DNA of 64,000 nt from Streptomyces platensis (GCF_008704855.1 NZ_CP023691.1:4650001-4714000), one strand, 5' to 3'; shown: positions 16,269-24,648, numbered from the stretch's first letter. Numbers and translations are program-made. The notes: generated from the letters alone by a model not told the origin.

Positions 16269-17087
16269 TCACTTCCAGGTGAAGGCCACATCCTTCGTCT
16301 CGATGTGCATGCCCGCCGGCACCCGCCAGCCGTCCACACACACCCGCCAGCTGCCGGTCTTCTTCTTTCCCGGCGCCAGCGGCAGCGGCAGCTTGTGGGT
16401 GGAGTGGAGGGTGGCCCAGTCGATGCCGAGGCCGCCGATGATGTGCGTCCCGAAGGTGACCGTGCCGGACGTGACGGGCCGGTCGCCGGTGTTGAGGAAC
16501 TCCAGGGTGACCCGCTCGCACCAGCGGACGTCGGTGCCGGACCGGTCCGGCACACCGATCAGCAGGCCATCGGGGGTGTCCGGGCCGCCCGGGAGGGTGG
16601 GGGAGGGCGGTTCGGGAGCGGGGGTGCCGTGCGGCGGGGTGGGATCGCCGGGGTGCGAGGGGGAGTTGGGGGAGCCCGGAGACGCCGGGGGCGTGGTGGC
16701 GCCGCCGTGGCCGGGGTGCGCTCCTGTGGTGGGCGCGGAGGAGCCGTGCCGGGCACCGGACGCACCGGGGCTGCCGGAGGGCCGTGCGCCGTCGGCCGTG
16801 TCCTCCTTGCCGGATCCCTCGGGCGCCCCCGTACCGGGCCGCCCGGACTCCGTGCCGCCGCTGTCGTCCTTGCCGCCGTTCCGTGCCTGGCTTCCGTCGC
16901 CGTCCAGAGGCGTCAGCTGGACGCCGTCCCGGGGCGGGACGGCCTGAGTCGGCACCCGGCCGTCGCCGGGCCCGGCCGCGCCCACCGCGGCATGGCCCGC
17001 ACCGGCCGCGCTCCCACAGCCGGTCAGCAGGACACCCAGGCACAGCACGGCCGCGGAAGCGGAGGCCACAGTCGTCGTCCGTCGCAT
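16269..17087 (-). CDS. Lipoprotein with disordered Pro/Gly/Ser linker and conserved C-terminal domain
   Basis: 272 residues. A signal peptide with lipobox LLTGC (Cys near residue 24) predicts a lipid-anchored outer-face protein. Residues 30-165 are low-complexity and rich in Gly, Pro, Ser and Thr. The C-terminal 100 residues (SGTDVRWCERVTLEFLNTGD ... GSWRVCVDGWRVPAGMHIET) look like an immunoglobulin-like beta domain with two cysteines that could pair. I do not recognise a named family. It is flanked by non-coding DNA on its promoter side, so appears monocistronic. Confidence 0.7.
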   Translation of the reverse strand: MRRTTTVASASAAVLCLGVLLTGCGSAAGAGHAAVGAAGPGDGRVPTQAVPPRDGVQLTPLDGDGSQARNGGKDDSGGTESGRPGTGAPEGSGKEDTADGARPSGSPGASGARHGSSAPTTGAHPGHGGATTPPASPGSPNSPSHPGDPTPPHGTPAPEPPSPTLPGGPDTPDGLLIGVPDRSGTDVRWCERVTLEFLNTGDRPVTSGTVTFGTHIIGGLGIDWATLHSTHKLPLPLAPGKKKTGSWRVCVDGWRVPAGMHIETKDVAFTWK

Positions 17088-17567
17088 CGGGTCAGTGTTG
17101 CTGACGGTGCGTCAGGTGTACAGAGGCCGGACGCCGGGGGTGCGGAGGGCGGTTCGACATCCGCCACCACCGGTTCGACGGCCTCTACTTGGCGCGGGCC
17201 GGATCTTCGTCGACCCCGACCTCGACCTCGACCTCCACGGCGTCGGCCGGCGGACGGCACGGACGGCGGAGGGTACGGACGCGGAGGGCAGGGACGACGG
17301 ACGGGCGGCCACGGCCCGTATCAAGTCCCGGTTCGACGCGGTACGTTCAAAACTTCGGGAGGACCTCACGAAGGGGCCCACGAGCTGCGTACGGCCGCGT
17401 ACGGCCCGTCTGCGGCTCTCGTGCGCCGCTGTTGCGGCTTTCGGGGATGCGGCTGCCGGGCAGCCGGGGCGCGGATCTCCGCGCGCTGCCCCGCCGTCCT
17501 CCTGGCTCCTCTTGTGACTGTCCGCCGAGCGGCACGAAGCACCTGCAGCCCCCCGGCGGACCGTTCC
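17088..17567. other. 480-bp intergenic region, no supported gene
   Basis: Open frames here on both strands have no ribosome site, no recognisable motif and only GC-driven composition. A GAC-CTC repeat (17218-17236) encodes Asp-Leu if read forward but no protein is convincing. GGCTGCCGGGCAGCC near 17450 is a small palindrome that may help terminate the sigma-factor gene reading toward it. Confidence 0.4.
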
Positions 17568-18404
17568 TCAGTCGGAGATGAGGCCCTCGCGCAGCTGCGC
17601 CAGGGTGCGGGTGAGCAGCCGGGAGACATGCATCTGGGAGATGCCGACCTCCTCGCCGATCTGGGACTGCGTCATGTTGGCGAAGAAGCGCAGCATGATG
17701 ATCTGGCGCTCGCGGGCCGGGAGTTTGGCCAGCAGCGGCTTGAGGGACTCGCGGTACTCCACGCCCTCCAGGGCGGTGTCCTCGTAGCCGAGGCGGTCCG
17801 CGAGGGAGCCCTCGCCGCCGTCGTCCTCGGGAGAGGGGGAGTCGAGCGAGGAGGCGGTGTAGGCGTTGCCGACGGCGAGGCCGTCGACCACGTCCTCCTC
17901 CGACACTCCCAGGCACAGGGCCAGTTCGGGAACGGTCGGGGAGCGGTCCAGCTTCTGGGAGAGCTCGTCACTGGCCTTGGTGAGGGCGAGCCGGAGCTCC
18001 TGGAGGCGGCGCGGGACCCGCACCGACCACGAGGTGTCGCGGAAGAACCGCTTGATCTCGCCGACCACGGTAGGCATCGCGAACGTCGGGAATTCCACGC
18101 CGCGTTCGCAATCGAAACGGTCGATCGCCTTGATCAGACCGATCGTGCCGACCTGGACGATGTCCTCCATCGGCTCGTTGCGGCTGCGGAACCGGGCCGC
18201 CGCATAGCGGACCAGCGGGAGGTTCAGCTCGATGAGCGTGTCGCGTACGTACGTACGCTCCGCGCAGTCCTTGTCGAGCGAGGCCAGCCGCAGGAACAGG
18301 GAGCGGGAGAGCGTGCGGGTGTTGATGGCGTCGTCGTCGTGCACGTGCGGTGCGGGCGCGGGAATCGCGGGAAGCACCTTCGAGCTGCCCAGTTCTACGG
18401 ACAT
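17568..18404 (-). CDS. sigN: SigB/SigF-type sigma factor, SigN-like
   Basis: 278 residues from ATG 18404 with AAGGGGGTGG upstream. Region 2 contains YAAARFRSRNEPMEDIVQVG and TIGLIKAIDRFDCERGVEFP with FAMPTVVGEIKRFFRDTSWS; region 3 holds SPTVPELALCLGVSEEDVVD; region 4 ends MTQSQIGEEVGISQMHVSRLL. This is the stress/development group of Bacillus SigB relatives. The gene directly follows a sigF gene, the order known for sigF and sigN (SCO4035-SCO4034) of Streptomyces coelicolor, where SigN acts in spore development; the name rests on that synteny and my recall. The upstream promoter resembles SigB-type sites, so expression may depend on a paralogue. Confidence 0.88.
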   Translation of the reverse strand: MSVELGSSKVLPAIPAPAPHVHDDDAINTRTLSRSLFLRLASLDKDCAERTYVRDTLIELNLPLVRYAAARFRSRNEPMEDIVQVGTIGLIKAIDRFDCERGVEFPTFAMPTVVGEIKRFFRDTSWSVRVPRRLQELRLALTKASDELSQKLDRSPTVPELALCLGVSEEDVVDGLAVGNAYTASSLDSPSPEDDGGEGSLADRLGYEDTALEGVEYRESLKPLLAKLPARERQIIMLRFFANMTQSQIGEEVGISQMHVSRLLTRTLAQLREGLISD

Positions 18405-18483
18405 GCCACCCCCTTGAGGTCGCGGTCGGGTCGCTGCGGCGTCCTCGGACCGGGGTGGACCGAGGAGTGATACCTCCACCTGA

Positions 18484-18509
18484 ATACCGGAGGCAGCGCC
18501 GTGGCAAAC
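18484..18509 (-). promoter_or_regulatory. SigB/SigF-type promoter of the sigN-like gene
   Basis: Read leftward: GTTT (18509-18506), 16 bases, CGGTAT (18489-18484). The Streptomyces SigB-group consensus is GTTT-N14-17-GGGTAT, so nine of ten positions match. It is 80 bp upstream of the start codon. Auto- or cross-regulation within the sigma pair is the natural reading. Confidence 0.6.
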
Positions 18510-18594
18510 GCGGTTCCAGCAGAATGTCACATGTCGGCAACACGCTGTAGCGCCATGTCGACATATCTGTGCCGGATCGGGTCGCTCGTCCCGG

Positions 18595-19404
18595 CTACGC
18601 GTCGATCCTGTTTGCGGATCGCAGCCGAGCGAAGCTCCGCGACAGTAGCCGCGAGACATGCATCTGCGACACCCCTAGCTCCGCACTGATCTGTGACTGC
18701 GTCAGATTGCTGTAGTAACGCAGCAGAAGGATCCGCTGCTCGCGCTCCGGCAGCTGGACCAGGAGGTGCCGTACGAGGTCCCGGTGCTCGACGCCGGCCA
18801 GCTCCGGGTCCTCGTATCCGAGGCGGTCGAGCAGGCCGGGCAGGCCGTCGCCCTCCTGTGCGGCCTCCAGTGAGGTGGCGTGATACGAACGGCCCGCCTC
18901 CAGGCAGGCCAGTACCTCGTCCTCGCCGATCTTCAGTCGTTCGGCGATCTCGGCGGTGGTGGGGGAGCGGCCGTGCAGCACCGTCAGATCCTCGGTCGCG
19001 CCGTTGACCTGGACCCACAGCTCGTGGAGACGGCGTGGCACATGGACCGTACGGACATTGTCTCGAAAGTAGCGTTTGATCTCGCCGACGACGGTAGGCA
19101 TCGCGAAGGTGGGGAACTGGACGCCGCGATCTGGATCGAACCGGTCGATCGCATTGATCAGGCCGATGGTGCCGACCTGGATGACATCCTCCATCGGCTC
19201 ATTGCGGCTGCGGAAACGCGCCGCGGCATAGCGGACCAGCGGCAGATTGGCCTCGATCAGTGCGGCGCGGACCCGGGTGTGCTCCGGGGTGCCGGGCTCG
19301 AGGTCCGACAGCTCCGCGAACAGCACCTGCGTGAGCGCCCGCGTGTCCGCGCTTCGGCTCTCGCGGGATGGAGCCTTGGGCGCAGTACGGGCCGTCACGG
19401 TCAC
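18595..19404 (-). CDS. sigF: RNA polymerase sigma factor SigF (late sporulation)
   Basis: 269 residues from GTG 19404, preceded by AAGGGTGG; an ATG at 19434 is possible but has no good ribosome site. The sequence is very close to Streptomyces SigF as I recall it: RALTQVLF near the start, EPMEDVIQVGTIGLINAIDR, FDPDRGVQFPTFAMPTVVGE, RDNVRTVHVPRRLHELWVQV, a long SYHATSLEAAQEGDGLPGLL stretch in region 3 and QISAELGVSQMHVSRLLSRS at the end. SigF directs late gene expression in the spore compartment. The sigN-like gene follows 190 bp downstream in the same direction with its own promoter. Confidence 0.92.
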   Translation of the reverse strand: MTVTARTAPKAPSRESRSADTRALTQVLFAELSDLEPGTPEHTRVRAALIEANLPLVRYAAARFRSRNEPMEDVIQVGTIGLINAIDRFDPDRGVQFPTFAMPTVVGEIKRYFRDNVRTVHVPRRLHELWVQVNGATEDLTVLHGRSPTTAEIAERLKIGEDEVLACLEAGRSYHATSLEAAQEGDGLPGLLDRLGYEDPELAGVEHRDLVRHLLVQLPEREQRILLLRYYSNLTQSQISAELGVSQMHVSRLLSRSFARLRSANRIDA

Positions 19405-19562
19405 GCCACCCTTCACAGTGCATGTATCCGGCAAAAGCGGTCATAGCATCACAAGACATGTGCACTGTGTGCAAGCACCTCATAACGCCGTGTTGAACAG
19501 AGAGTTGAGTGGCTGCGGGGTGGCGTGAGGCGGGTGGGTGGCGGCCGGGGCCGGGGTACGGC

Positions 19563-19593
19563 AAAGCCCCCCACCCACGAGGGGTGAGGGGCT
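19563..19593 (-). terminator. Terminator downstream of the Dabb gene
   Basis: AGCCCCTCACCC and its near-perfect complement (arms 19565-19576 and 19582-19593, one mismatch, five-base loop), followed on the reverse strand by CTTT. It is 30 bp after the stop of the gene at 19624. Confidence 0.75.
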
Positions 19594-19623
19594 CGGCGGA
19601 ACGGGCCGGGGGAGTGCCGCGGC

Positions 19624-19917
19624 TCAGAATTCGTAGTCGGCGATCACCCAGGTGGCGAATTCACGCCACTGGGCAGCGGTCGCCTGGTGGGCCGGGTGCT
19701 CGAGATAGCGCTTGAGGGCGTCCTTGTCGGCCACCGCCGAGTTGATCGCGTAGTCGTAGGCGATCGGCCGGTCGGTGATGTTCCAGGCGCACTCCCAGAA
19801 CGCCAGCTCCGGAATCTCGTCCTCCAGCGCCGCGAACGCGCGCACGCCGGCCTGCACCCGCTCCTCGTCGCGGGAGACACCTTCATTGAGCTTGAACAGG
19901 ACCAGGTGGCGGATCAC
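19624..19917 (-). CDS. Dabb (stress-responsive alpha/beta barrel) family protein
   Basis: 97 residues beginning MIRHLVLFKLNEGVSRDEER, the typical Dabb start, with ELAFWECAWNITDRPIAYDY in the middle and DALKRYLEHPAHQAT near the end. Dabb proteins are small dimeric ferredoxin-like folds. Some are polyketide or olivetolic cyclases, most bacterial ones are of unknown role. The copy sits between sigF and tadA, a conserved neighbourhood in Streptomyces. Confidence 0.88.
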   Translation of the reverse strand: MIRHLVLFKLNEGVSRDEERVQAGVRAFAALEDEIPELAFWECAWNITDRPIAYDYAINSAVADKDALKRYLEHPAHQATAAQWREFATWVIADYEF

Positions 19918-20053
19918 GGGAGCCTCCGTGCGGCGGACGGGGCGCAGCCGGTCCGGTCGTCGGGCGGGCTGGGCCGGGGCTGGGGTGCCGGCCGACCGTG
20001 GGCCGGTCCGGTCGCGGGCGGCCCCAGGGTTCGCCGGCCGGGGCGGGCGGTCC

Positions 20054-20218
20054 CTACTTGATCAGCTGGGTCATGAACTCGCCGACGCCCTGAGCGGCGG
20101 ACGAGATGCCCTCGAAGCCTATCTGCACCATCTCGGCGGCCCGCTGCGGGGAGGTGATGATCGTGTACAGCACGAAGACAATGATCATGTACAACGCGAT
20201 CTTCTTCGCCTGCGCCAT
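20054..20218 (-). CDS. 54-residue membrane-associated protein, function unknown
   Basis: Starts at ATG 20218 (MAQAKKIALYMIIVFVLYTI) and ends GEFMTQLIK. A short basic N-terminus, one hydrophobic helix at residues 7-22, then an amphipathic tail (AAEMVQIGFEGISSAAQGVG). I recall similar short proteins in this syntenic position in other Streptomyces, which supports a real gene. Role unknown. Confidence 0.65.
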   Translation of the reverse strand: MAQAKKIALYMIIVFVLYTIITSPQRAAEMVQIGFEGISSAAQGVGEFMTQLIK

Positions 20219-20734
20219 CAGTCCCGTCTCCCCTACACAGGCCCCCACGGCGGTGCCTGCACTTTCCCGGTTGCAGTCGGGCGAGTGTAACCACAGGTGT
20301 TCGATCCCGGGAGTCGAGGTTGTGGGCCGAGTGCATCCGCTCCAGCCCGGCACTGATCCGGACTTTATGGACCAAAGGCCCGCCAAAGGGGGCCCTTCGC
20401 CTGCCTGTTGGGACGGCTCCCGGGAGGCACCCTGAGAGACGTGGGCCGGTGATCCTGGCAGGAATCCCGGCCCCTGGACCGGAGCCTCGCTGCGGGGTTC
20501 ATGTCACGACCGCCCCCGGACAGTGACGTGGACTCGAGGTGTGGTCCTCCTCGGAGGATGCGGCCGTCCGCGGACGCCGCTTCTCCTGGACGGGAGCCCT
20601 GTCGCCGAGCCACCCCTGGTGACCACGGGGGAACCCAGGAAAGGGCCCGGCGGCGGGGCTCCCGTCGTGTTCGGCGACAGGCGCCGGGCCGCGGCACATA
20701 ATGGCGGGACGCTCGTCCCAAGGGGGAACCGAAG
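20219..20734. other. 516-bp intergenic region
   Basis: Lies between the divergent genes at 20054-20218 and 20735-21223, so must hold both promoters. Several GC-rich partial hairpins occur (for example around 20450-20490 and 20640-20690), but no known riboswitch core and no protein-like open frame was found. CATAAT at 20696-20701, 34 bp before the next start, is a possible -10 element. Confidence 0.4.
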
Positions 20735-21223
20735 ATGCCCATGAACTCCGCCTCGCCCGCGCCCGATTCGTCCTGCCGAGCCGCCCGGCCCGCCCGGAGC
20801 GGCGCCCGCCCGCCCCTGACGCGGCGGCGGCCGGCCGTCGTGCTGGCCCTGCTGGCCGGTCTGCTGGCCGCGGCCGTCGCACCGGCAGCCGCGGCCGGCC
20901 GCAGCACGGGGGACACCACCCGGCCGGTCGCCGCCGCGAGCGCTCCGAGCCGGGGCGCCGACGCCTCCGTACGGCTCGCCGCCGCTCCCGCGCAGCCCGT
21001 GTCGTACCGCCACCACCGGGCACACCACGCGCCGCACTTCACCACGGTGTCCAAGTCCAAGGTGTCGAAGTGGAAGAAGAAGGCGAAGAAGAAGGGCAGC
21101 TTCTTCAAGAAGCTCGGCATCGTGCTGATCGTGCTGTTCGTCGTCTTCCTGGTGCTGGTGATCGTGGCGATCTGGCTGCTCGTGCGCTTCGTCCGCGCAC
21201 GCAGCAGGCGTAGCGCCCAGTAG
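20735..21223 (+). CDS. Secreted/membrane protein with Lys-rich segment and C-terminal membrane span
   Basis: 162 residues from ATG 20735 (an ATG two codons later is also possible); AAGGGGGAA lies upstream. A hydrophobic signal-like helix (VVLALLAGLLAAAVAPAAAA, about residues 34-55) is followed by a Ser/Ala/His linker, then a very basic segment (SKVSKWKKKAKKKGSFFKKL, residues 107-126) and a strong span (IVLIVLFVVFLVLVIVAIWL) with an Arg/Ser tail. The basic patch flush against the membrane suggests contact with anionic lipids or teichoic acids. No family recognised. Confidence 0.7.
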   Translation: MPMNSASPAPDSSCRAARPARSGARPPLTRRRPAVVLALLAGLLAAAVAPAAAAGRSTGDTTRPVAAASAPSRGADASVRLAAAPAQPVSYRHHRAHHAPHFTTVSKSKVSKWKKKAKKKGSFFKKLGIVLIVLFVVFLVLVIVAIWLLVRFVRARSRRSAQ

Positions 21224-21359
21224 GCGCCGGCCGGCCCCCCCGGCCCAGTGGCGCGCTCGTCCCGGCGGGTGCGCCGCTTTCCTGTGGCGATTTTTCGGTG
21301 GCGGGTGCCGGGCGCGGAACCCGCGCCGCGCCGTCGGTCGTCGCGGCCCCGGACATGAC

Positions 21360-21393
21360 GAAGGCCCCGATCCTGGTGGGGATCGGGGCCTTC
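21360..21393. terminator. Bidirectional terminator between 20735-21223 and tRNA-Ser
   Basis: GAAGGCCCCGATCC (21360-21373) and GGATCGGGGCCTTC (21380-21393) pair perfectly around a six-base loop. The hairpin is 10 bp past the 3' end of the tRNA-Ser gene and could end transcription from both sides. Confidence 0.85.
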
Positions 21394-21403
21394 GCCCTCT
21401 GAG

Positions 21404-21490
21404 CGGTAGCGGTGGGATTTGAACCCACGGAGGAGTTGCCCCCTCACGCGCTTTCGAGGCGCGCTCCTTCGGCCGCTCGGACACGCTACC
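21404..21490 (-). tRNA. tRNA-Ser (anticodon CGA)
   Basis: Read leftward from 21490: acceptor GGTAGCG pairs with CGCTACC, discriminator G at 21404. The anticodon stem GCGCGC/GCGCGT encloses the loop CTCGAAA, giving anticodon CGA. A long variable arm typical of class II tRNA-Ser follows, then the T arm GTGGGTTCAAATCCCAC. Length 87 nt; the 3' CCA is not encoded. Located beside tadA, as in other Streptomyces. Confidence 0.95.
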
Positions 21491-21569
21491 GAGAGAGAGC
21501 TTAGCCCAAGGGTGGCCGTGCGCCGAAATCGGATTCCGGGCGGCGGCCGCCGCGGCCTCCGGACGCCGG

Positions 21570-22070
21570 TCAGCGCTCGCGGAAGAAGTCGGTGAGCAGG
21601 GCCGCGCACTCGGCTTCGAGGACGCCGGTGATGACTTCGGGCCGGTGGTTGAGACGCCGGTCACGGATGACGTCCCAGAGCGAGCCGGCCGCCCCGGCCT
21701 TGGCGTCGCGGGCGCCGTAGACCACGCGGTCGATCCGGGAGAGCACGATCGCCCCGGCGCACATCGTGCACGGTTCGAGGGTGACTACCAGCGTGCAGTC
21801 GGTCAGCCGCCATTCTCCGAGGGCCCGGGCCGCGGCGCGCAGCGCGAGGACCTCGGCGTGCGCGGTCGGGTCGCCGGTGGCCTCGCGTTCGTTGTGGCCG
21901 GTGCCCAGGACCGTGCCGTCCGCGGACAGCACGACGGCGCCCACCGGGACGTCACCGGTCCCGGGGGCGCGGGCGGCCTCGCCCAGCGCTTGCCGCATCG
22001 GCGCGGTCCAGGGATCGCGCAGCGGGTCGGGCGCGGGGGAGGGAAGAGAGGCGGATGGGGGGACGGTCAT
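21570..22070 (-). CDS. tadA: tRNA-specific adenosine-34 deaminase TadA
   Basis: 166 residues. The zinc deaminase motif is complete: HAEVLALRAA near residue 71 (His ligand and catalytic Glu) and EPCTMCAGAIVLSRIDRVVY near residue 100 (two Cys ligands). VVYGARDAKAGAAGSLWDVI and the NHRPEVITGVLEAECAALLT end are typical of TadA. It converts A34 to inosine in tRNA-Arg(ACG). The first 18 residues are extra compared with most homologues, so the true start may be a little downstream. The following gene upstream, 22140-22703, encodes a partner annotated with TadA in actinobacteria. Confidence 0.95.
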   Translation of the reverse strand: MTVPPSASLPSPAPDPLRDPWTAPMRQALGEAARAPGTGDVPVGAVVLSADGTVLGTGHNEREATGDPTAHAEVLALRAAARALGEWRLTDCTLVVTLEPCTMCAGAIVLSRIDRVVYGARDAKAGAAGSLWDVIRDRRLNHRPEVITGVLEAECAALLTDFFRER

Positions 22071-22139
22071 GTCCCCAGTGTCGGGGACGTGACCGGGGCG
22101 GGGCCGCAGGCCCCGGGGCAGGAGTCCGGCCGGGCCGGC

Positions 22140-22703
22140 TCAGCGCACGGCTTCGAGGACTTCCGTGCAGCCCAGCGAGTCCGCGATGGTGCTCAGCGCA
22201 TCACCGTTGAGGGCCAGCAGTTCCTTGTCGCTGACCCCCAGGTCGGCCAGCAGGGCGGCATCGCCGAGCGGGCCGTGCGGCGGGCCGTCCGAGCCGTTCA
22301 CCGCCTCCAGGGGGTCGTCGTCCACGTTGTTGTCCGATTCGGGTTCGCCGTCCTCCGTGCCGTCCAGGTCGAGGCTGTCGAGGTCGTCGGTCGCGTCGTC
22401 CTCGTCGCGGCCGAGCAGCTCGTCGGTCAGCATGGCGCCGTACGAGCTTCTGGCGGCGATGGCGGCGTTGGAGAGGAAGACCCGCGGGTCTTCCTCGCCG
22501 TCCACCCGGATGACGCCGAACCAGGCGTCCTCCTGCTCGATGAAGGCCACCACCGTGTCGTCGTCGACCGCCGCCTCTCGGGCCAGATCGGCCAGATCGG
22601 TCAGCGTCTCCACATCGTCGAGCTCCGTATCGCTCGCTTCCCACCCGTCTTCGGTGCGCGCGAGCAGTGCGGCGAAGTACACCGTGACTCTCCCACTGGT
22701 CAT
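22140..22703 (-). CDS. tRNA adenosine deaminase-associated protein
   Basis: 187 residues from ATG 22703. It starts MTSGRVTVYFAALLARTEDG, then LVDDVETLTDLADLAREAAV-like helices, a central strand pair WFGVIRVDGEEDPRVFLSNA, a strongly acidic Asp/Glu stretch (residues 105-140), and a C-terminal helical part DLGVSDKELLALNGDALSTI. This matches a protein regularly encoded directly upstream of tadA in actinobacteria and named after that association. Its biochemical role is not known; the acidic segment could contact other proteins rather than RNA. Confidence 0.88.
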   Translation of the reverse strand: MTSGRVTVYFAALLARTEDGWEASDTELDDVETLTDLADLAREAAVDDDTVVAFIEQEDAWFGVIRVDGEEDPRVFLSNAAIAARSSYGAMLTDELLGRDEDDATDDLDSLDLDGTEDGEPESDNNVDDDPLEAVNGSDGPPHGPLGDAALLADLGVSDKELLALNGDALSTIADSLGCTEVLEAVR

Positions 22704-22892
22704 AGGCGTGCCGGGCCGGGCGGGGCGGCGCTGCACGCCGTTGGTCCCGCCCCTTCGGAATCGTGGCAGAAACAACGCGTTCGCGCGGGGTCTTCGACGC
22801 TGCGTCGTGCGGAGGTTGTGAGAGATGTCGCTCACGTGCCGCAGCGCGAGCCGGGGCGTGAAGGCGTTCCGCTACCGGCGCACAGGGCTCCG

Positions 22893-23111
22893 CTACCAGC
22901 GGAATGTGCGCATCCGCACGGCCTGGCGCATCCGCTCGGCCCGCGCGCGGCGCGGCTGGACGCGGGCCCGCAACTCCTTGGCCTCGTGCAGTTCCCGCAG
23001 AAATTGTGCACGGCGCCGTCGGCGCGCCGCTTCGTTCCCGGCGTCCGGGGACGGGCCCTGGCTACCGGAGACGGCGTCGTTCGTGTCATCGGTCCGCTTA
23101 CGGTCGGGCAC
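22893..23111 (-). CDS. Small basic conserved protein ending RMRTFRW
   Basis: 72 residues from GTG 23111; GAGGTGG is seven bases upstream, which favours this start over a GTG at 23117. The N-terminal half is polar (PDRKRTDDTNDAVSGSQGPS), the C-terminal half very basic and helical (ARRRRRAQFLRELHEAKELR, then RAERMRQAVRMRTFRW). I recall the closing RMRTFRW/Y motif from short Streptomyces proteins encoded between tadA and upp. The charge suggests nucleic-acid or ribosome contact, but nothing is proven. Confidence 0.65.
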   Translation of the reverse strand: MPDRKRTDDTNDAVSGSQGPSPDAGNEAARRRRRAQFLRELHEAKELRARVQPRRARAERMRQAVRMRTFRW

Positions 23112-23286
23112 ACGCACACCACCTCGGGCGAGCTCTTCGCCCGAGGACGGAACGGCTAATCGGGCGTACGTGCCCCCTTTCCCTCCTTTCAGTGGTTTGA
23201 TGCCGGCCACCTCGCACGGCCGCCTGCTTCCGCCGGGCACTGCACGGCGGGCGCCGGGGCCTTCCGGCTCGGTTAGTGTCGATGTC

Positions 23287-23922
23287 ATGCGGATCCACGT
23301 CGTCGACCACCCGCTGGTGGCGCACAAACTCACCACTCTGCGCGACAAGCGCACCGACTCCCCCACGTTCCGGCGGCTCGCCGACGAGCTGGTCACCCTG
23401 CTCGCGTACGAGGCCACCCGCGATGTGCGCACCGAGCAGGTCGACATCGAGACCCCGGTGACGGCGACCACCGGTGTGCGGCTCTCGCATCCCCGCCCCC
23501 TGGTCGTGCCGATTCTGCGGGCCGGTCTGGGCATGCTGGACGGCATGGTCCGGCTGCTGCCCACCGCCGAGGTCGGCTTCATGGGCATGGTCCGCAACGA
23601 GGAGACCTACGAGGCGAGCACCTACGCCACGCGGATGCCCGACGACCTCTCGGGCCGTCAGGTGTACGTCGTCGACCCGATGCTCGCCACCGGCGGCACG
23701 CTGGTCGCGGCGATCCGTGAGCTGATCAAGCGCGGTGCGGGCGATGTCACCGCGATCTGCCTGCTGGCCGCGCCGGAAGGCGTCGAGGTCATGGAGAAGG
23801 AGCTGGCCGGGACGCCGGTGACGGTGGTCACCGCGGCGGTCGACGAGCGGCTGAACGAGGCCCGTTACATCGTGCCGGGCCTCGGCGACGCGGGTGACCG
23901 GATGTACGGCACGGCCGGCTGA
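23287..23922 (+). CDS. upp: Uracil phosphoribosyltransferase
   Basis: 211 residues from ATG 23287. Complete UPRTase: MRIHVVDHPLVAHKLTTLRD, RPLVVPILRAGLGMLDGMVR, GMVRNEETYEA, the PRPP loop VVDPMLATGGTLVAAI (Asp about residue 131) and the uracil-binding end YIVPGLGDAGDRMYGT. It forms UMP from uracil and PRPP in pyrimidine salvage. Monocistronic with a strong terminator 34 bp downstream; divergent from the tadA-side genes. Confidence 0.97.
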   Translation: MRIHVVDHPLVAHKLTTLRDKRTDSPTFRRLADELVTLLAYEATRDVRTEQVDIETPVTATTGVRLSHPRPLVVPILRAGLGMLDGMVRLLPTAEVGFMGMVRNEETYEASTYATRMPDDLSGRQVYVVDPMLATGGTLVAAIRELIKRGAGDVTAICLLAAPEGVEVMEKELAGTPVTVVTAAVDERLNEARYIVPGLGDAGDRMYGTAG

Positions 23923-23955
23923 CCGGCCCCGCCCCTTCCCACCTGATCATGGTTC

Positions 23956-23987
23956 GGGCCCTGCACCACGGTTGGTGCAGGGCCCTT
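23956..23987 (+). terminator. Terminator after upp
   Basis: GGGCCCTGCACCA (23956-23968) pairs with TGGTGCAGGGCCC (23973-23985) and TT follows. It is only 11 bp from the stop of the convergent LytR_C gene and probably serves both. Confidence 0.88.
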
Positions 23988-23997
23988 GCTCATGCGG

Positions 23998-24648
23998 TCA
24001 GCACTTGGCGTCGCCGGCGGCGGGGGCCGGGGACGGATGGGTCAGCACGGAGAGGGACTTGGTCGCGGCCTGCTGGGTGGCCAGCGCCTTGAAGGTGTCG
24101 CCGATGATCAGGTCGAGCTCGGCGCCCTTGCGGTCGTCGGTCTTCTGCTGGGCGCCGGCGAGCTGGGTGGCGAGCACCTTCAGCGGGCCGTCGGCCGCCC
24201 TGGGGCCGAGCAGTATCCCGGCGCCCTTGATCTTCTTGTCGTAGGCGGCGGGGGCGTTGCCCACCTTGCCGATCTTGAAGCCGCGCTTCTGGAGTTCGTC
24301 GGCGGTGCGCTTGGCGAGGCCGGAGCGCGGGGTGGCGTTGAAGACATTGACGGTCAGGGTGCCGGGCGCGGGCAGCTTCCGGGCGGCGGTCTTCGCCTGG
24401 GCGGCTTCCGTCTTGGCGCCGTCCTGGCAGTGCTGTTTGTCCTGGGCGGCGTGGGCGGTACCGGCCCGGCCGCCGAAGACGTCGATGAGCTGCAAGGTGC
24501 CCCAGCCGGCCAGGCCGAGGGCGCAGGCGGCGGCGACGAGGGTGAGAACGATCCGGCGACGGTGGCGGGGACGGCGCATCCGCGGATACCTGTCGCCCGT
24601 GATGCGGTACTTCCTACCGCCCATGCCTGGGGGCGTCAGCATGCTCAT
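23998..24648 (-). CDS. Membrane-anchored LytR_C domain protein
   Basis: 216 residues from ATG 24648 (ATG 24642 also possible). An Arg-rich inside segment (RMRRPRHRRRIVLTLVAAAC) leads into one span at residues 33-52, so the rest is outside. Residues 95-190 match the LytR_C domain: LTVNVFNATPRSGLAKRTAD, ELQKRGFKIGKVGNAP and the ILLGPRAADGPLKVL strand. It is a stand-alone LytR_C protein without the LytR-CpsA-Psr catalytic part. Such proteins are believed to help LCP enzymes that attach glycopolymers to peptidoglycan. Position next to upp is conserved in Streptomyces. Confidence 0.85.
   Translation of the reverse strand: MSMLTPPGMGGRKYRITGDRYPRMRRPRHRRRIVLTLVAAACALGLAGWGTLQLIDVFGGRAGTAHAAQDKQHCQDGAKTEAAQAKTAARKLPAPGTLTVNVFNATPRSGLAKRTADELQKRGFKIGKVGNAPAAYDKKIKGAGILLGPRAADGPLKVLATQLAGAQQKTDDRKGAELDLIIGDTFKALATQQAATKSLSVLTHPSPAPAAGDAKC

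Noticed and set aside
17095..17517. Open frame with Asp-Leu repeats between lipoprotein and sigma gene
   Set aside because: No ribosome site, no homology recognised, overlapping frames equally open; kept as intergenic.
16062..18470. 802-codon forward open frame over VOC, lipoprotein and sigma genes
   Set aside because: Crosses three well-supported genes and intergenic DNA; composition is antisense-like.
20375..20734. Possible riboswitch in the long leader before the secreted/membrane protein
   Set aside because: No recognisable core of c-di-AMP, cobalamin, TPP or other known classes was found; only generic GC-rich pairing.
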